Source: FEN-1139 sp038207155 (lineage in GTDB: Bacteria > Myxococcota_A > Polyangia > Polyangiales > Polyangiaceae). Taken from it: DNA of 64,000 bases. Each line of letters begins with the position of its first letter. Within the stretch, counting starts at the first letter, position 1. The notes beneath the pieces were generated by a model, which saw nothing but the letters and a program-made list of their open reading frames with translations, was not told where the DNA came from and ran no database searches. The translations under genes were made by a program, and so were the position numbers. The DNA is taken from assembly GCA_038207155.1 (NCBI GenBank), contig JBBRAB010000012.1, positions 1-64,000 on the forward strand, in the 5' to 3' direction. Shown one piece after another: positions 8,802-17,815 of this stretch.

Positions 8802-8870
8802 GGGGTTCTGCTGACGCTAGCGCAGATCTCGTTGGCTGGGCCATTGGGAGGGCGCTAGCGTCCGACGGGC

Positions 8871-9995
8871 ATGCGACTCGTCCTCGACGCCCGGTACCTC
8901 GGCCCAAAAACCAGCGGAATCGGCAACTACGTCCGGGCGATCGCGACGCGCCTGCCGCGGCTCGCGCCCGAGCTTGAGCTCCGTTTGTGGCTGCCTCCCG
9001 CCGGTGACCTGCCCGAGGCTCTCGAGGGACGCTCGACGGTTCGCCGGATCTCCGCCATCCCCAACGGGGTTGCGAGTCTGCTCGCTCCGCATTGGTGGGA
9101 AGGTTGGCGTTCGGGTGACCTATTTCATTCACCTGCCAACATCCTCGGTTTTGGGATCCCGGCGCCGTCGGTGGTGACCGTGCACGACGTGATGTGGCTG
9201 GACCATCTCAGCTGGTGTCAGCCGAATCCTTGGCTGCGTCCGATCAGTTTTGCGTTCTTTCAGACGGCGATTCGTCATGCGTTGACGCAGGCAAAGCGGA
9301 TCCTCACCGTGTCGCAGGCCTCTGCCGACGCGATCCTACGGCGCTATCCTGGTGCGGGCCCGCGCATCGTGGTGGCCCGCAATGCCCATGAAGCTTGCTT
9401 TCAGCCTCCGGCTGAGCCCGCGAAGGTGCGCGCCGAGGCTGCGCGGGTGCTCGGTTTCGATGAGGACTACGTGCTGGTGGTAGGCCAAAACGTGCCCTCC
9501 AAGGGGCACGAGCTGGCGCTCGAGGCGTTCGCCCGCAGTGCGCCTCGGCACTTGCGCCTGGTGCTGGTTCAGCGGCTCTTGCCGGGAGCGGCGCTCGCGG
9601 CGCAGGCCAAACGCCTGGGGATCACTGAGCGAGTCACCTTTGCGTCCGAGTTGCCTTTTGCGTCACTGCTCGCGGTGCTGCAGTCGGCGCGGGTGCTGCT
9701 TCAACCATCGCGCGCGGAGGGGTTCGGCTTGCCTGCGCTCGAGGCGATGGCGTCGGGTTGTCCCGTCATCGCGAGCGATATTGCTCCACTCGTTGAGGTG
9801 CTCGGAACAGGGGGGCTGACCTTTGCATCCGGCGATGCCGACGCTCTCAGCTCGGTGTTGCAACGTTACTTTGCGTCGAGCAGCGCCTACGCTGAACAGC
9901 GCGCGCGCGGACTCGTGCGGGCCAAGGATTTTTCCTGGGAACGGACCGCAGAGCTGACTGTCGCCACGTATCGTGAGGTCTTGGCAGAGAGCTAG
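8871..9995 (+). CDS. Family 4 glycosyltransferase
   Basis: A 374-aa GT4 enzyme. The N-terminal loop is GPKTSGIGNYVRAIA; VTVHDVMWLDH carries the acceptor-domain His; the Rossmann donor domain begins at YVLVVGQNVPSKGHELAL; the E-x7-E motif lies in SRAEGFGLPALEAMASGCPVI. It is related in design to the divergently transcribed GT4 gene but clearly not a recent duplicate. It is followed 11 bases later by tatD, so the three plus-strand genes may form one transcript. Donor sugar unknown. Confidence 0.9.
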   Translation: MRLVLDARYLGPKTSGIGNYVRAIATRLPRLAPELELRLWLPPAGDLPEALEGRSTVRRISAIPNGVASLLAPHWWEGWRSGDLFHSPANILGFGIPAPSVVTVHDVMWLDHLSWCQPNPWLRPISFAFFQTAIRHALTQAKRILTVSQASADAILRRYPGAGPRIVVARNAHEACFQPPAEPAKVRAEAARVLGFDEDYVLVVGQNVPSKGHELALEAFARSAPRHLRLVLVQRLLPGAALAAQAKRLGITERVTFASELPFASLLAVLQSARVLLQPSRAEGFGLPALEAMASGCPVIASDIAPLVEVLGTGGLTFASGDADALSSVLQRYFASSSAYAEQRARGLVRAKDFSWERTAELTVATYREVLAES

Positions 9996-10006
9996 GGGAG
10001 TCACTC

Positions 10007-10828
10007 GTGTTCGACAGCCATTGCCATCTCACCGAGCTCGAAGACGTATCAGTTGCGCTGACGACTGCCCGCGCTGCGGGTGTCGGCGGGTGGTTGAGCT
10101 GCGCGACGGGACTCAAGTCCTGTCACGAGCTAGTGTCGCTGAGAGCGTCGCATCGCGAGCTGCGCATCGCCCTGGGACTGCACCCGTGGAATGCGGCAGA
10201 AGACCTCGCGCCGATCGTCGCGCTGATTGAGCAGTCGCGGCCCGATGCGCTCGGCGAGTGCGGCCTGGATTGCTATCCCGACCCGCGCCTGCCACCAATC
10301 GAACGACAACGTGAGGTGTTCGGCGTTCAGCTTGATATGGCCAGCGAGCTGCGGTTGCCGCTCAGCGTGCATTGTCGACGTGCCTACGAGCCACTGATGG
10401 CCATGCTCGCGGGTCGCGCCCTACGGGGGAGCGTACACGCTTTTGCGGGTAGCTATGAACAAGGCCGTCGGCTGGTCGAGCTTGGCTGGCTGTTGGGTGT
10501 TGGCGGCGTGGTGACGCACAGGGGCGCCGAGCGGCTTCGCAAGGTGCTCAAGCGGTTCCCGCTGGAGGTGCTGCTGCTCGAGACGGACTGCCCGTCGCTC
10601 CCGATCGAGGGCGTGGCGCGCAACCAGGGGCAGCCGAGTCAACTGCTGAAGGTCGCCGGGGCATTGGCGGAGCTGCGCGGTTGCTCACTTGCGGAGGTTT
10701 GCGAGATGAGCCGGCTGAATGCCGAGAAGCTCTTCGGGTGCCGCGAGGCTGATCGCCCTGGTCGGCCAGGTCGTGGCGCCGTAGAACAGGCCTCCCGTGG
10801 ATCCCGAAACGAAGTATCAAGGTCGTGA
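10007..10828 (+). CDS. TatD family metal-dependent hydrolase/DNase
   Basis: Amidohydrolase-fold TIM barrel of 273 aa. Metal-site motifs appear in order: FDSHCHL near the N-terminus, ALGLHPW, GECGLD with the metal-bridging Glu, SVHCRRA, VHAFAGSYEQ and LLETDCPSLP with the catalytic Asp. TatD proteins are 3'-5' exonucleases or RNA-end processing enzymes. The GTG start is preceded by GGGGAG. The C-terminus overlaps the TcdA-like gene by 32 bases, suggesting coupled translation. The usual tmk or metG neighbours are absent. Confidence 0.9.
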   Translation: MFDSHCHLTELEDVSVALTTARAAGVGGWLSCATGLKSCHELVSLRASHRELRIALGLHPWNAAEDLAPIVALIEQSRPDALGECGLDCYPDPRLPPIERQREVFGVQLDMASELRLPLSVHCRRAYEPLMAMLAGRALRGSVHAFAGSYEQGRRLVELGWLLGVGGVVTHRGAERLRKVLKRFPLEVLLLETDCPSLPIEGVARNQGQPSQLLKVAGALAELRGCSLAEVCEMSRLNAEKLFGCREADRPGRPGRGAVEQASRGSRNEVSRS

Positions 10829-11552
10829 GCTCGAGCGCTGCGCCCGCTTGTTTGGCAATGCGGGCGTCGACAAGCTGGCCGCGGGGCGTGTGGTTGTGTT
10901 TGGCCTCGGAGGCGTTGGGGCCATGGCAGCCGAAGCACTTGCCCGCAGTGGCGTCGGCTACTTGCCACTCGTTGATCACGACGTGGTCGGCATATCCAAC
11001 GTGAACCGCCAGTTGCACGCTCTTGGTTCCACGATGGGAAAGGCCAAAGCGGAGGTCATGGCAGCGCGTATTTGTGATGCGATGCCCTCGGTGAGCGTCG
11101 ACGCGCGTGTCGACTTTTTTGCTCCCGAAACGGAGGACTCCCTGCTTGGGGATCAGCCCGATTGGGTGATCGACGCCATTGACTCGCTTGGGCCCAAAGT
11201 GGCGCTGCTCGACGCCTGCATCCGACGGGGGCTACGCGTGATCACCTGTCTCGGTGCCGGAGGGCGGATGGATCCTAGGGCGGTACAAATCTTACCGTTG
11301 GCGGACACCATGGGTTGCGGGCTAGCGACCGCCGTGCGCCAGCGACTCCGTCGCCGGCAGGATATTTCAGGTGTCGTGGTGGTGGCATCGAGTGAACCGC
11401 GCGTCGAGGACCGCACCCCGCAGCTCCCGCGCATGACCGGCCCACTCTGTCGCGGCCGCGAGCGCGTGATTCAACCGAGCGCGATGATGGTACCTGCCGC
11501 GTTCGGACTCGCAGCGGCCTCGCACGTGGTGCGTCAGTTGAGCGGCGCCTAG
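10797..11552 (+). CDS. tcdA: TcdA-like tRNA threonylcarbamoyladenosine dehydratase (ThiF/E1 superfamily)
   Basis: E1-like adenylating enzyme of 251 aa. It has the nucleotide-binding loop VVFGLGGVGAMAAEALARSG, the acidic VDHDVVGISNVNRQ segment with the Asn-Arg-Gln ATP contacts and WVIDAIDSLGPKVAL, in the TcdA/CsdL pattern. The first residues (TKYQGRELERCARLFG) match the RxxRlxGxxg lead-in of this family. TcdA converts t6A at position 37 of ANN-decoding tRNAs to its cyclic form. There is no zinc CxxC pair, as in TcdA and unlike MoeB. A MoeB/HesA assignment is less likely. The GTG start lies inside tatD. Confidence 0.85.
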   Translation: MDPETKYQGRELERCARLFGNAGVDKLAAGRVVVFGLGGVGAMAAEALARSGVGYLPLVDHDVVGISNVNRQLHALGSTMGKAKAEVMAARICDAMPSVSVDARVDFFAPETEDSLLGDQPDWVIDAIDSLGPKVALLDACIRRGLRVITCLGAGGRMDPRAVQILPLADTMGCGLATAVRQRLRRRQDISGVVVVASSEPRVEDRTPQLPRMTGPLCRGRERVIQPSAMMVPAAFGLAAASHVVRQLSGA

Positions 11553-11622
11553 CGCGTGAGCGACGAGCACCAGCTTCGCTTAACGCCGATTTTGCCCATT
11601 TGCGGCGCTTAGCGCGTGTGCG
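11542..11622. repeat. Imperfect 21-nt direct repeat at convergent gene ends
   Basis: GCGGCGCCTAGCGCGTGAGCG at 11542-11562 recurs as a near-identical copy (two differences) at 11602-11622. The first copy holds the stop codon of the TcdA-like gene, the second the reverse-strand stop of the kinase gene. No T-run follows either copy. Confidence 0.55.
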
Positions 11623-12997
11623 CCGCGGCGGGGGCTCGCGTGGCGCGAGGCGGCACGCCGACCGGACGCAATGGGCTGCCATCGAACGGACGTACTGGAC
11701 GGTGGGGGGGCTGAGTCGTCGGTGCGACCGGGAGCTCGGGGTGGAGTTCAAACTCGATGCTGGCCGCGGGATGAGGCGGGAGCAGTAGCCGCGGTTCCGT
11801 TCGCTCGTCCTCTTCGAGCTGACGATGGCGACGCGCTGCCATCGCCAGCACAAAGAGCAAGGTGAGTAGGGCTACTGCCGCAAACCAGCGCCACGGCACC
11901 TTGCTTGGGTGGGCTGTCGCAGCGGGACTCGTCGCTGGGTCATGGTCAGTGAGCGCGCTGAGCGCCGGAGCGCCGAGCGCCGGAGCGATCAACATCGTGC
12001 GCTCAAGCGGACTTGGGTCGACGTTCGGAGTCGTCAGGGGACTTGCATCCAGCAGGGTCGGATCCTGCTGTCTCTTCGGTGGTTCGGCGCAAGGAGCAGG
12101 CTCGTCGGTGTCCAGCCAGGTCGGCGACGGGTGTCGAAGTGTTGGTGTTCGATGGAGCTCAAGCTGCGCGGCTTCAACGGCGGCGAGCAGGATTTCGGCA
12201 CTAGCCGGGCGATTGCGCTGCGCGTGCGCCAGGCAGTGATCGACCAGTGCGCAGACGCAAGCAGGAAGATCCGCTCGCACCGAAGCGACCAGTGGCGCGG
12301 GTTGAATCGCCATGCGCGCCAGTATCTCCGCGGGATTTCCACCTTCGTGGACGTGCCGACCCGTGAGGAGTCGGAAGGCGGTGGCACCAAGCGAGAATAG
12401 ATCTGTCCGCCCGTCGATCTCTGCGCGGCGTCCGAGTGCTTGTTCGGGGGCCATGTAAGGCACCGTGCCAAGGGTGAGCCCCGTGCGCGTTCGATAGCCT
12501 TGATTGGCTGAGTCGAGCAGGAGCGCGAGTCCGAAGTCGAGCACCTTGAGCCGACCATCGGTGAGTCGAAACAGGTTCTCCGGCTTGAGATCCCGGTGGA
12601 TCACCTGTCGCGCGTGGGCGACTACCAGAACACTCAGGACCTGACTCATGACCTCCAGGACCTCCAGCGGGGAGCGAGGGCCCTCGCGTCGCACCCAGGC
12701 GCCGCAAGTCTCGCCCTTCAGCAGTTCAAGGATCAAAAACGAACCTTGCGGGCTCGTTCCTGAGTCCAGCACCGCAACGGCTCCACTGTGCTCGATGCGA
12801 CCCGCGGCTACGGCCTCGCGCAGTAACCGCTCCTCGCCTTCCACCTGACCCGAGAGCTCGGGGTGAAGTAGCTTGAGAGCGACCTCCACGCCGTCGGGCC
12901 CCTCGGCGGCGAACACGGTCGACATCCCTCCGCGCCCGAGAATTCGCTGCAGGCGCCAGGTTCCTGCCACCAGGGTTCCGAGAAGCTCAGGCACCAT
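11609..12997 (-). CDS. Ser/Thr protein kinase with single C-terminal transmembrane segment
   Basis: Hanks-type kinase of 462 aa. The kinase domain spans about residues 14-280: LGRGGMSTVF glycine loop, VALKLL lysine, HRDLKPENLF catalytic loop, LDFGLALLL and GTVPYMAPEQ. A Pro/Thr-rich linker follows, then one membrane segment (WRWFAAVALLTLLFVLAMA, about 366-388) and a Pro/Arg-rich tail of about 73 residues, with no recognisable sensor domain. Catalytic residues are intact. An FHA-domain gene lies upstream on the same strand after 107 bases, so kinase and phosphothreonine reader could act together. Confidence 0.92.
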   Translation of the reverse strand: MVPELLGTLVAGTWRLQRILGRGGMSTVFAAEGPDGVEVALKLLHPELSGQVEGEERLLREAVAAGRIEHSGAVAVLDSGTSPQGSFLILELLKGETCGAWVRREGPRSPLEVLEVMSQVLSVLVVAHARQVIHRDLKPENLFRLTDGRLKVLDFGLALLLDSANQGYRTRTGLTLGTVPYMAPEQALGRRAEIDGRTDLFSLGATAFRLLTGRHVHEGGNPAEILARMAIQPAPLVASVRADLPACVCALVDHCLAHAQRNRPASAEILLAAVEAAQLELHRTPTLRHPSPTWLDTDEPAPCAEPPKRQQDPTLLDASPLTTPNVDPSPLERTMLIAPALGAPALSALTDHDPATSPAATAHPSKVPWRWFAAVALLTLLFVLAMAARRHRQLEEDERTEPRLLLPPHPAASIEFELHPELPVAPTTQPPHRPVRPFDGSPLRPVGVPPRATRAPAAAHTR

Positions 12998-13104
12998 TGC
13001 AGCCTAACACCCGGGTCACGGCAACCATGGCGAGAAGTGTCTCGAGCCCGGCACCTCGCCTCTCCGCCCAGTCCCGGACACCGGGTCGCAGACCCCCAAC
13101 GAGC

Positions 13105-14022
13105 CTAAATCGAGGCTAATCGTTCGAGGCTCTCAAGCCGAATTAGGGCAAAGCGATCATCGGGCGACAGCTGCGTGACTCGCCTTCGTAGCAGGGTGAC
13201 GTAGTCGCGAAGCCGCGGCTGATCGAGGCCCGGGATCCGCCGGACGTGAACCACCAACTGGTCGATCAGGGGAACCGGCAGCGGGATCTCAAGCCGATGG
13301 TAGAGGGAGACGGCGTAGTTGAACCAGCTGACGTTTCGCGTCGCGGCTCCAATGCGAATGGCATAGAGCGCTGCCCGCCCGTGCAGCTCGATATCATGCG
13401 CAGCTCCGGGCTCAAGGCCCTCAAGGAGGCGCTGCAAATGGCGTCCGATCAAGCGCTCGGCTTCCTCGCCATTGTTGGCCTGCAGAGCGCGCTCGACGTG
13501 GCTCGCGAGGAGCGTAAACACGTCAACCCGCCGCGTGCGCGAGTCTTCGGAATCGAGGACCGACGGCTGCTGGCGACGCGTGAGGCCCGACTCAGGCAAG
13601 GGAGACTCCCGATGAGGACTCACCGCAGCCACCGGGTGGTGCATCGTCAAGGTCGGTCGCGGATCTCGCTCCAGACGCTCGGCGACGAGTTCGAGCTGAA
13701 AATTGCCGATCGTGAAGCGCATTCCCGGATTCAGGCGAGCTTTTCCGTCTACCGCCACGCCTTCAACCCAAACGCCGTTGCGACTCCCGAGGTCCTCGAG
13801 CAGGGCGCCAGTGGCCTCAATCCGGATGCAGGCGTGAGTGCGCGAGACGAGATCGCCGTCGAGCACGATGTCGCAGGTGCGCTGGCGGCCAATCGTTGTC
13901 CGGGAGGTGCGCAGTGCCACGAGCTCACCGCGCACGCGGACGGCGTATCTCAGCCCGACCCCAACTGGGACCGCAGTCCCAGTGGTCTGTCCCTCGCCTC
14001 GAAAAATTTGCGGCAAAGTCAT
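13105..14022 (-). CDS. FHA-domain protein
   Basis: A 305-aa cytosolic protein with an N-terminal forkhead-associated domain (about residues 25-112): TTIGRQRTCDIVLDGDLVSR with the phosphothreonine-contacting Arg, then SRTHACI and LEDLGSRNGVWVEG, all conserved. The rest is a helical region of about 190 residues that I do not recognise (SHVERALQANNGEEAERLIG reads like a TPR-type helix pair). It is oriented towards the kinase gene and plausibly reads its phosphothreonines, though the kinase partner is not proven by adjacency. Confidence 0.88.
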   Translation of the reverse strand: MTLPQIFRGEGQTTGTAVPVGVGLRYAVRVRGELVALRTSRTTIGRQRTCDIVLDGDLVSRTHACIRIEATGALLEDLGSRNGVWVEGVAVDGKARLNPGMRFTIGNFQLELVAERLERDPRPTLTMHHPVAAVSPHRESPLPESGLTRRQQPSVLDSEDSRTRRVDVFTLLASHVERALQANNGEEAERLIGRHLQRLLEGLEPGAAHDIELHGRAALYAIRIGAATRNVSWFNYAVSLYHRLEIPLPVPLIDQLVVHVRRIPGLDQPRLRDYVTLLRRRVTQLSPDDRFALIRLESLERLASI

Positions 14023-14299
14023 CGGTCGGCCTGTTACTTACATAACCACATCTGCCCCTCACGTCTATTACTATCTAAGAAACGCGCGTGACAACCCAGC
14101 TACGCAATGGTATTTGTTAGCTTTTGTTCGAATTGTCAGCTGTGCTGTGGCGTCGTGGAACGGACTGGGGCGGTTGCCCAGCGCCGGGCGCGGCTCCGTC
14201 AGGCGACTGCCCGAAGCTCGCGCGTCGCAGAGCGGGGCAACCTCGCGCCGCTGGGACAGTGGAGCGGCTCTGGCGCATCGAGTGGCACCGAGGCGCGCA

Positions 14300-15382
14300 C
14301 TAGCGGGACCGCGGGTAGCTACCGAGCACCTTGACGTTCTGCGTGACGCCTCGCAGCGCCTCAAGCGCAGTGGCCATGGCGGGCTCAAGGCGATGTCCTT
14401 CGACGTCAGCGAAGAACACGTACTCCCACGGTCGATCCCGGCCGGGGCGCGACTCGATCCGCGAGAGATTGAGCCCCGCCTGATCGAATATGGATAGCGC
14501 CCGCAGCAGTGCGCCTCGCTCGTCGCGCGTCGAAAACACCAATGAGGTCTTGTCGCGACCGGTGGGCGCGGCATCGCTTGGCGCCAACACCACGAAACGC
14601 GTCACGTTGCTGGTGAGATCCTGAATCGACTCAGCGAGGACCTCAAGCTCGAGTAATTCTGCCGCGAGGCGACTGGCAACGGCGACCGACCCGGGTTCCT
14701 CTGCGGCATGACGCGCGGCGACCATGGTACTCGAGGTCGACAGCAGCTGTGCCTGAGGGACATGGTTCCCGAGCCAGCTTCGCGCTTGTCCGAGTGGCTG
14801 CGGATGGGAATAGACCTTGGTGACGCGTGACAGATCACGCTCACGCCCGACCAGACAGAGCGTGACGTCGAGGTAAATCTCGGAGCGGATCAGCGCGGAA
14901 CTCGTGAGGAACCGATCGTGGGTGAGCGTGATACTTCCCTCGGTGGAGTTCTCGAGCGGTACCACGCCGTAGTCGAGCTGGCCTCGCTCGACGGCTGTGA
15001 AGATCTCAGGGAAATTAGGGAATTCCAGGTAGCTTTGGCCGAGGCCGAAGGCCTGACGCGCCGCCATGTGACTGAAGGTTCCTGCGGGCCCGAGAAAGCC
15101 GATGCGCTTGGGGGCGCAAAGTGCGCTGCACGCTGAGTCGATGTCTCGAAATAGACTCGCCACCGCAGCTTCGGGCAAGCTCGCTGTCGCGAGCTCAGCC
15201 CTGACTTTCAGGATACCAGCAAGCCTGTACTGTCGCTGCTCGACGGTGGGTTCGGAGCCGGGCGATAGGCGTGCAGTCTCGGTGACAAGTGTTGCGCGTC
15301 GCTCAAGCAAACTCAGGAGCTCACGATCCAGGGATTCGAGTTCGGGGGCGAGGTTAGTTGGGGCTGCCGAAGAGGCTGTCAT
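14300..15382 (-). CDS. pheA: Prephenate dehydratase with degenerate chorismate-mutase-like N-terminus (P-protein)
   Basis: Phenylalanine biosynthesis enzyme of 360 aa. Residues about 10-85 resemble an AroQ chorismate mutase helical domain (LDRELLSLLERRATLV). Residues about 92-270 are the prephenate dehydratase core (IGFLGPAGTFSHMAA, VVPLENSTEGSI, SNVTRFVVL, with the catalytic Thr before RF). A C-terminal ACT domain (GALLRALSIFDQAGLNLSRI, then ESRP) should bind phenylalanine for feedback control. In the mutase part only one of the usual catalytic basic residues aligns convincingly, so mutase activity is doubtful. The gene stands alone. Confidence 0.92.
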   Translation of the reverse strand: MTASSAAPTNLAPELESLDRELLSLLERRATLVTETARLSPGSEPTVEQRQYRLAGILKVRAELATASLPEAAVASLFRDIDSACSALCAPKRIGFLGPAGTFSHMAARQAFGLGQSYLEFPNFPEIFTAVERGQLDYGVVPLENSTEGSITLTHDRFLTSSALIRSEIYLDVTLCLVGRERDLSRVTKVYSHPQPLGQARSWLGNHVPQAQLLSTSSTMVAARHAAEEPGSVAVASRLAAELLELEVLAESIQDLTSNVTRFVVLAPSDAAPTGRDKTSLVFSTRDERGALLRALSIFDQAGLNLSRIESRPGRDRPWEYVFFADVEGHRLEPAMATALEALRGVTQNVKVLGSYPRSR

Positions 15383-15433
15383 GGGTCACCAGGGCGCCCT
15401 ATGGGCGCCTGCGCCGCAACGTACCACGGACAA

Positions 15434-15475
15434 AATGAATCGACCGGCGATCTCGAACTGGGTGAAATCGCCGGT
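15434..15475 (-). terminator. Rho-independent-like terminator of the downstream lipoprotein gene
   Basis: On the minus strand, ACCGGCGAT-T-TC pairs with GA-G-ATCGCCGGT (about 12 bp with one wobble) around a 9-nt loop, followed by CGATTCATTTTG. It lies 25 bases after the lipoprotein stop. Confidence 0.55.
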
Positions 15476-15500
15476 CTGCCGAAGGCTGAGCGCTGAGCGC

Positions 15501-15887
15501 TTACTTCTTGACGCTCGCCGTCAGGTTCGCCGAGCTGGTTGGGGCGGCCGTGGTGGTCGTGGGCACGCCGGACGTCGCCGGAGCGACCGAGCTCGTGGGA
15601 GCGGCTGAGCTCGTGGGAGCGGCTGAGCTCGTGGGAGCAGCCGAGCTGGCGGGAGCGGGCACCGCGCGAGCCGGGATCCCGAGCGGTTTGCGCTCGCCGC
15701 GCTTGATCCCCGGTCCCTGGGGAGCGGTCGAGGCGGCGGGCGCCGGCGCTGCTGCTGCGGGCGCTGCTGCGGCCGGCTGCGCCGCGGGCGGAGGAGCCGA
15801 GTCTACAGGCCGCTGCTGGACGACGCAGGCCGTAAGTGCCGCGCCGGAAATTACCAAGGATGAGACGGAAAGCGCGAATCGATTCAT
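15501..15887 (-). CDS. Ala/Pro/Ser-rich lipoprotein
   Basis: A 128-aa low-complexity protein with a lipoprotein signal (hydrophobic LSVSSLVISGAALTAC; LTAC lipobox with the Cys at about residue 21). The mature part is almost wholly Ala, Pro, Ser and Thr, with a short tandem SSAAPT repeat and one basic patch (GPGIKRGERKPLG). No folded domain is visible; it may be a spacer or wall-associated tether. The ATG is preceded by GAGGGAA, and a terminator hairpin follows. The opposite strand is also open over the same stretch, an effect of the repetitive GC-rich sequence. Confidence 0.7.
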   Translation of the reverse strand: MNRFALSVSSLVISGAALTACVVQQRPVDSAPPPAAQPAAAAPAAAAPAPAASTAPQGPGIKRGERKPLGIPARAVPAPASSAAPTSSAAPTSSAAPTSSVAPATSGVPTTTTAAPTSSANLTASVKK

Positions 15888-16078
15888 GGTTCCCTCGTAG
15901 TCCGCTTGGACGGTCGCCAGCCTAAAACGATTCAGCCGCCTCGTCGGGGAAAATCCGTGAACAGGGGCTGTTATGCGGCAATTGATGCTCCAACTGCGAT
16001 GGCCGAATGGCCAGTCTGTCCAGTATTTCAGCGAGTTTCTTGGGTCTCGCGGTGAAAATCGGGGACAAACCGATTGGC

Positions 16079-17704
16079 ATGCCTGCGTCGATCCTCAGCC
16101 GAACCGCCAACACCCTTGCTCTGTTGATGCTTGCCCTGAGCGGTGGCTGCCAGGGTGGGGACGACTGGTTCGGCGGTCCTGCGCCGGCCAACGTGGTGCT
16201 CAGAACGGCACCCTCGGCTGCAGTCGTCGCCGGACCCAGCGATTGGTCGCGCATTGCAGTGCCCGCCGCGGATGGGCCTCGACTGGCGCCGCTGGCCGTG
16301 AGTGTTCCGGTGCGACTTCGTCCCGAGCGCAGTGCAGACGTGATTGGTTCTCTGCGCGTTGGCGCGCGCGTAGCGCGCTCCGCCGAGCCCGTGTCGCGCC
16401 GCGAATGCCCCGCGGGCTGGTACGCCGTGCGCCCCGTGGGATTCGTTTGCGCCGGCAGTGATTCGACGATCGATCTGACTCATCCGATCGCCAGAGCGAT
16501 CCAGGTCGAGCCGGAGCGAACTCGCCCAATGCCCTACCGCTACGGTTTCATTCGGGCCATCGCTCCAAACTACCTGCGCGTGCCGTCCAAGGACGAGCAG
16601 TTCCGCAGTGAGATGCGGCTTGAGCGGCACCTGCGCAGCTGGAAGAAGCTCAAGGATGCTTGGGATGATCTCGAGGTCGGCGCCAACGACGTTCCGCTCG
16701 ATGGGAGCGGGTTGGCGATTGGTGCGATTCCGACTCAGGCGCGTCCACTCGGAGAGAGCGAGCGCTTCGGCGGCAACGGCGACGAAAGGGTTCCGTGGTG
16801 GTTGATCGGCGAGCGACGCATTCCGAATATTTCGACATTCCGTGGGCCTCCGAGCGCCGTGATGGCCGACCGCATCAAGCGACACGCGGGCGTGGCCATG
16901 ATTGGTGCGTTCGTCGCGTCTGACGCCGGGCACGAGCGACGCTTCGCGATCACGACTGACGCGCGTCTCATTCCCGCTGACAAGATTCGTCCGAACTCAG
17001 GCTCGCCGTTTCACGGCCTGGACATCCGCGACGTCGGCCTGCCCGTCGCGTTCGCCTACGGCGACAAACGCCCCAGCTTTCGGCTGAAAGATGGGCATTT
17101 GGAGCCGGGCCCTGAGCTCGGTCTGCGTGAGTTTCTCCAGCTGACTGGTTCCGTCAAGGAGCTCCGCGGGGATCGAATGGTGGAAGTGCGCGACGGCCGC
17201 TGGGTGAAGAGTGATGACCTGCGAACCGCCGCGCGTCCAAGCAAGCTTCCTGCCTGGGCGACCAAGAAGAATCGATGGGTGGATGTCTCCCTCATCAACC
17301 AAACCTTGGTGCTTTGGGAGGGGGACAAACCCGTTTACGCGACCCTGGTTTCAACCGGGCGAGATGGCCTTGGCGACCCAGCCAAGACGTTTAGTACCCC
17401 GCAAGGCTTCTTCAAGATCTTCCAGAAGCATGTCACGACGACGATGGACTCCACCGCCGCGGAGAGCGAGTTCGAGCTACGCGATGTGCCATGGGTCATG
17501 TATTTCAAGGGCGGCTATGCCCTGCACGCCGCCTACTGGCATGACGATTTTGGTCGTCCGCGATCCCACGGGTGCATCAATCTTGCCCCAATTGATGCTC
17601 GCCACGTCTTTGAATTCGTCTCTCCCGCGGTGCCCGACCACTGGCACATGACCAGTGGTGGCAATGGCTTCGAAGAGGGCAGTATCGTCTACACGCATCC
17701 GTGA
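16079..17704 (+). CDS. Secreted L,D-transpeptidase (YkuD) with SH3-like region
   Basis: Cell-wall enzyme of 541 aa making or remodelling 3-3 peptidoglycan cross-links or attaching proteins to the wall. A signal sequence (LSRTANTLALLMLALSGGC) ends in a possible, imperfect lipobox. An SH3-like region at about 68-120 (SVPVRLRPERSADVIGSLR; CPAGWYAVRP) precedes a long middle domain, and the catalytic YkuD domain lies at about 395-530. The active site is intact: ALHAAYWHDDFG and then SHGCINLAPIDA, with the nucleophilic Cys and its His. The chosen ATG directly begins the signal peptide; an upstream in-frame start would place 24 polar residues before it. Confidence 0.9.
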   Translation: MPASILSRTANTLALLMLALSGGCQGGDDWFGGPAPANVVLRTAPSAAVVAGPSDWSRIAVPAADGPRLAPLAVSVPVRLRPERSADVIGSLRVGARVARSAEPVSRRECPAGWYAVRPVGFVCAGSDSTIDLTHPIARAIQVEPERTRPMPYRYGFIRAIAPNYLRVPSKDEQFRSEMRLERHLRSWKKLKDAWDDLEVGANDVPLDGSGLAIGAIPTQARPLGESERFGGNGDERVPWWLIGERRIPNISTFRGPPSAVMADRIKRHAGVAMIGAFVASDAGHERRFAITTDARLIPADKIRPNSGSPFHGLDIRDVGLPVAFAYGDKRPSFRLKDGHLEPGPELGLREFLQLTGSVKELRGDRMVEVRDGRWVKSDDLRTAARPSKLPAWATKKNRWVDVSLINQTLVLWEGDKPVYATLVSTGRDGLGDPAKTFSTPQGFFKIFQKHVTTTMDSTAAESEFELRDVPWVMYFKGGYALHAAYWHDDFGRPRSHGCINLAPIDARHVFEFVSPAVPDHWHMTSGGNGFEEGSIVYTHP

Positions 17705-17815
17705 GCGCGTGGCTCAGATGGGGCGGAGTCCACCAGTCGTCGAGGCTGCCGGTAGGTCTCAATGCCGCCCGCCGAACGCCAGTTTCCGGTGTCCGGCGTT
17801 GACGGGCTCTTGCTG

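Noticed and set aside
15508..15900. Ala/Gly-rich plus-strand open frame opposite the lipoprotein gene
   Set aside because: The minus-strand frame has a lipoprotein signal, a GAGGGAA ribosome site and a terminator; the plus-strand frame has none of these.
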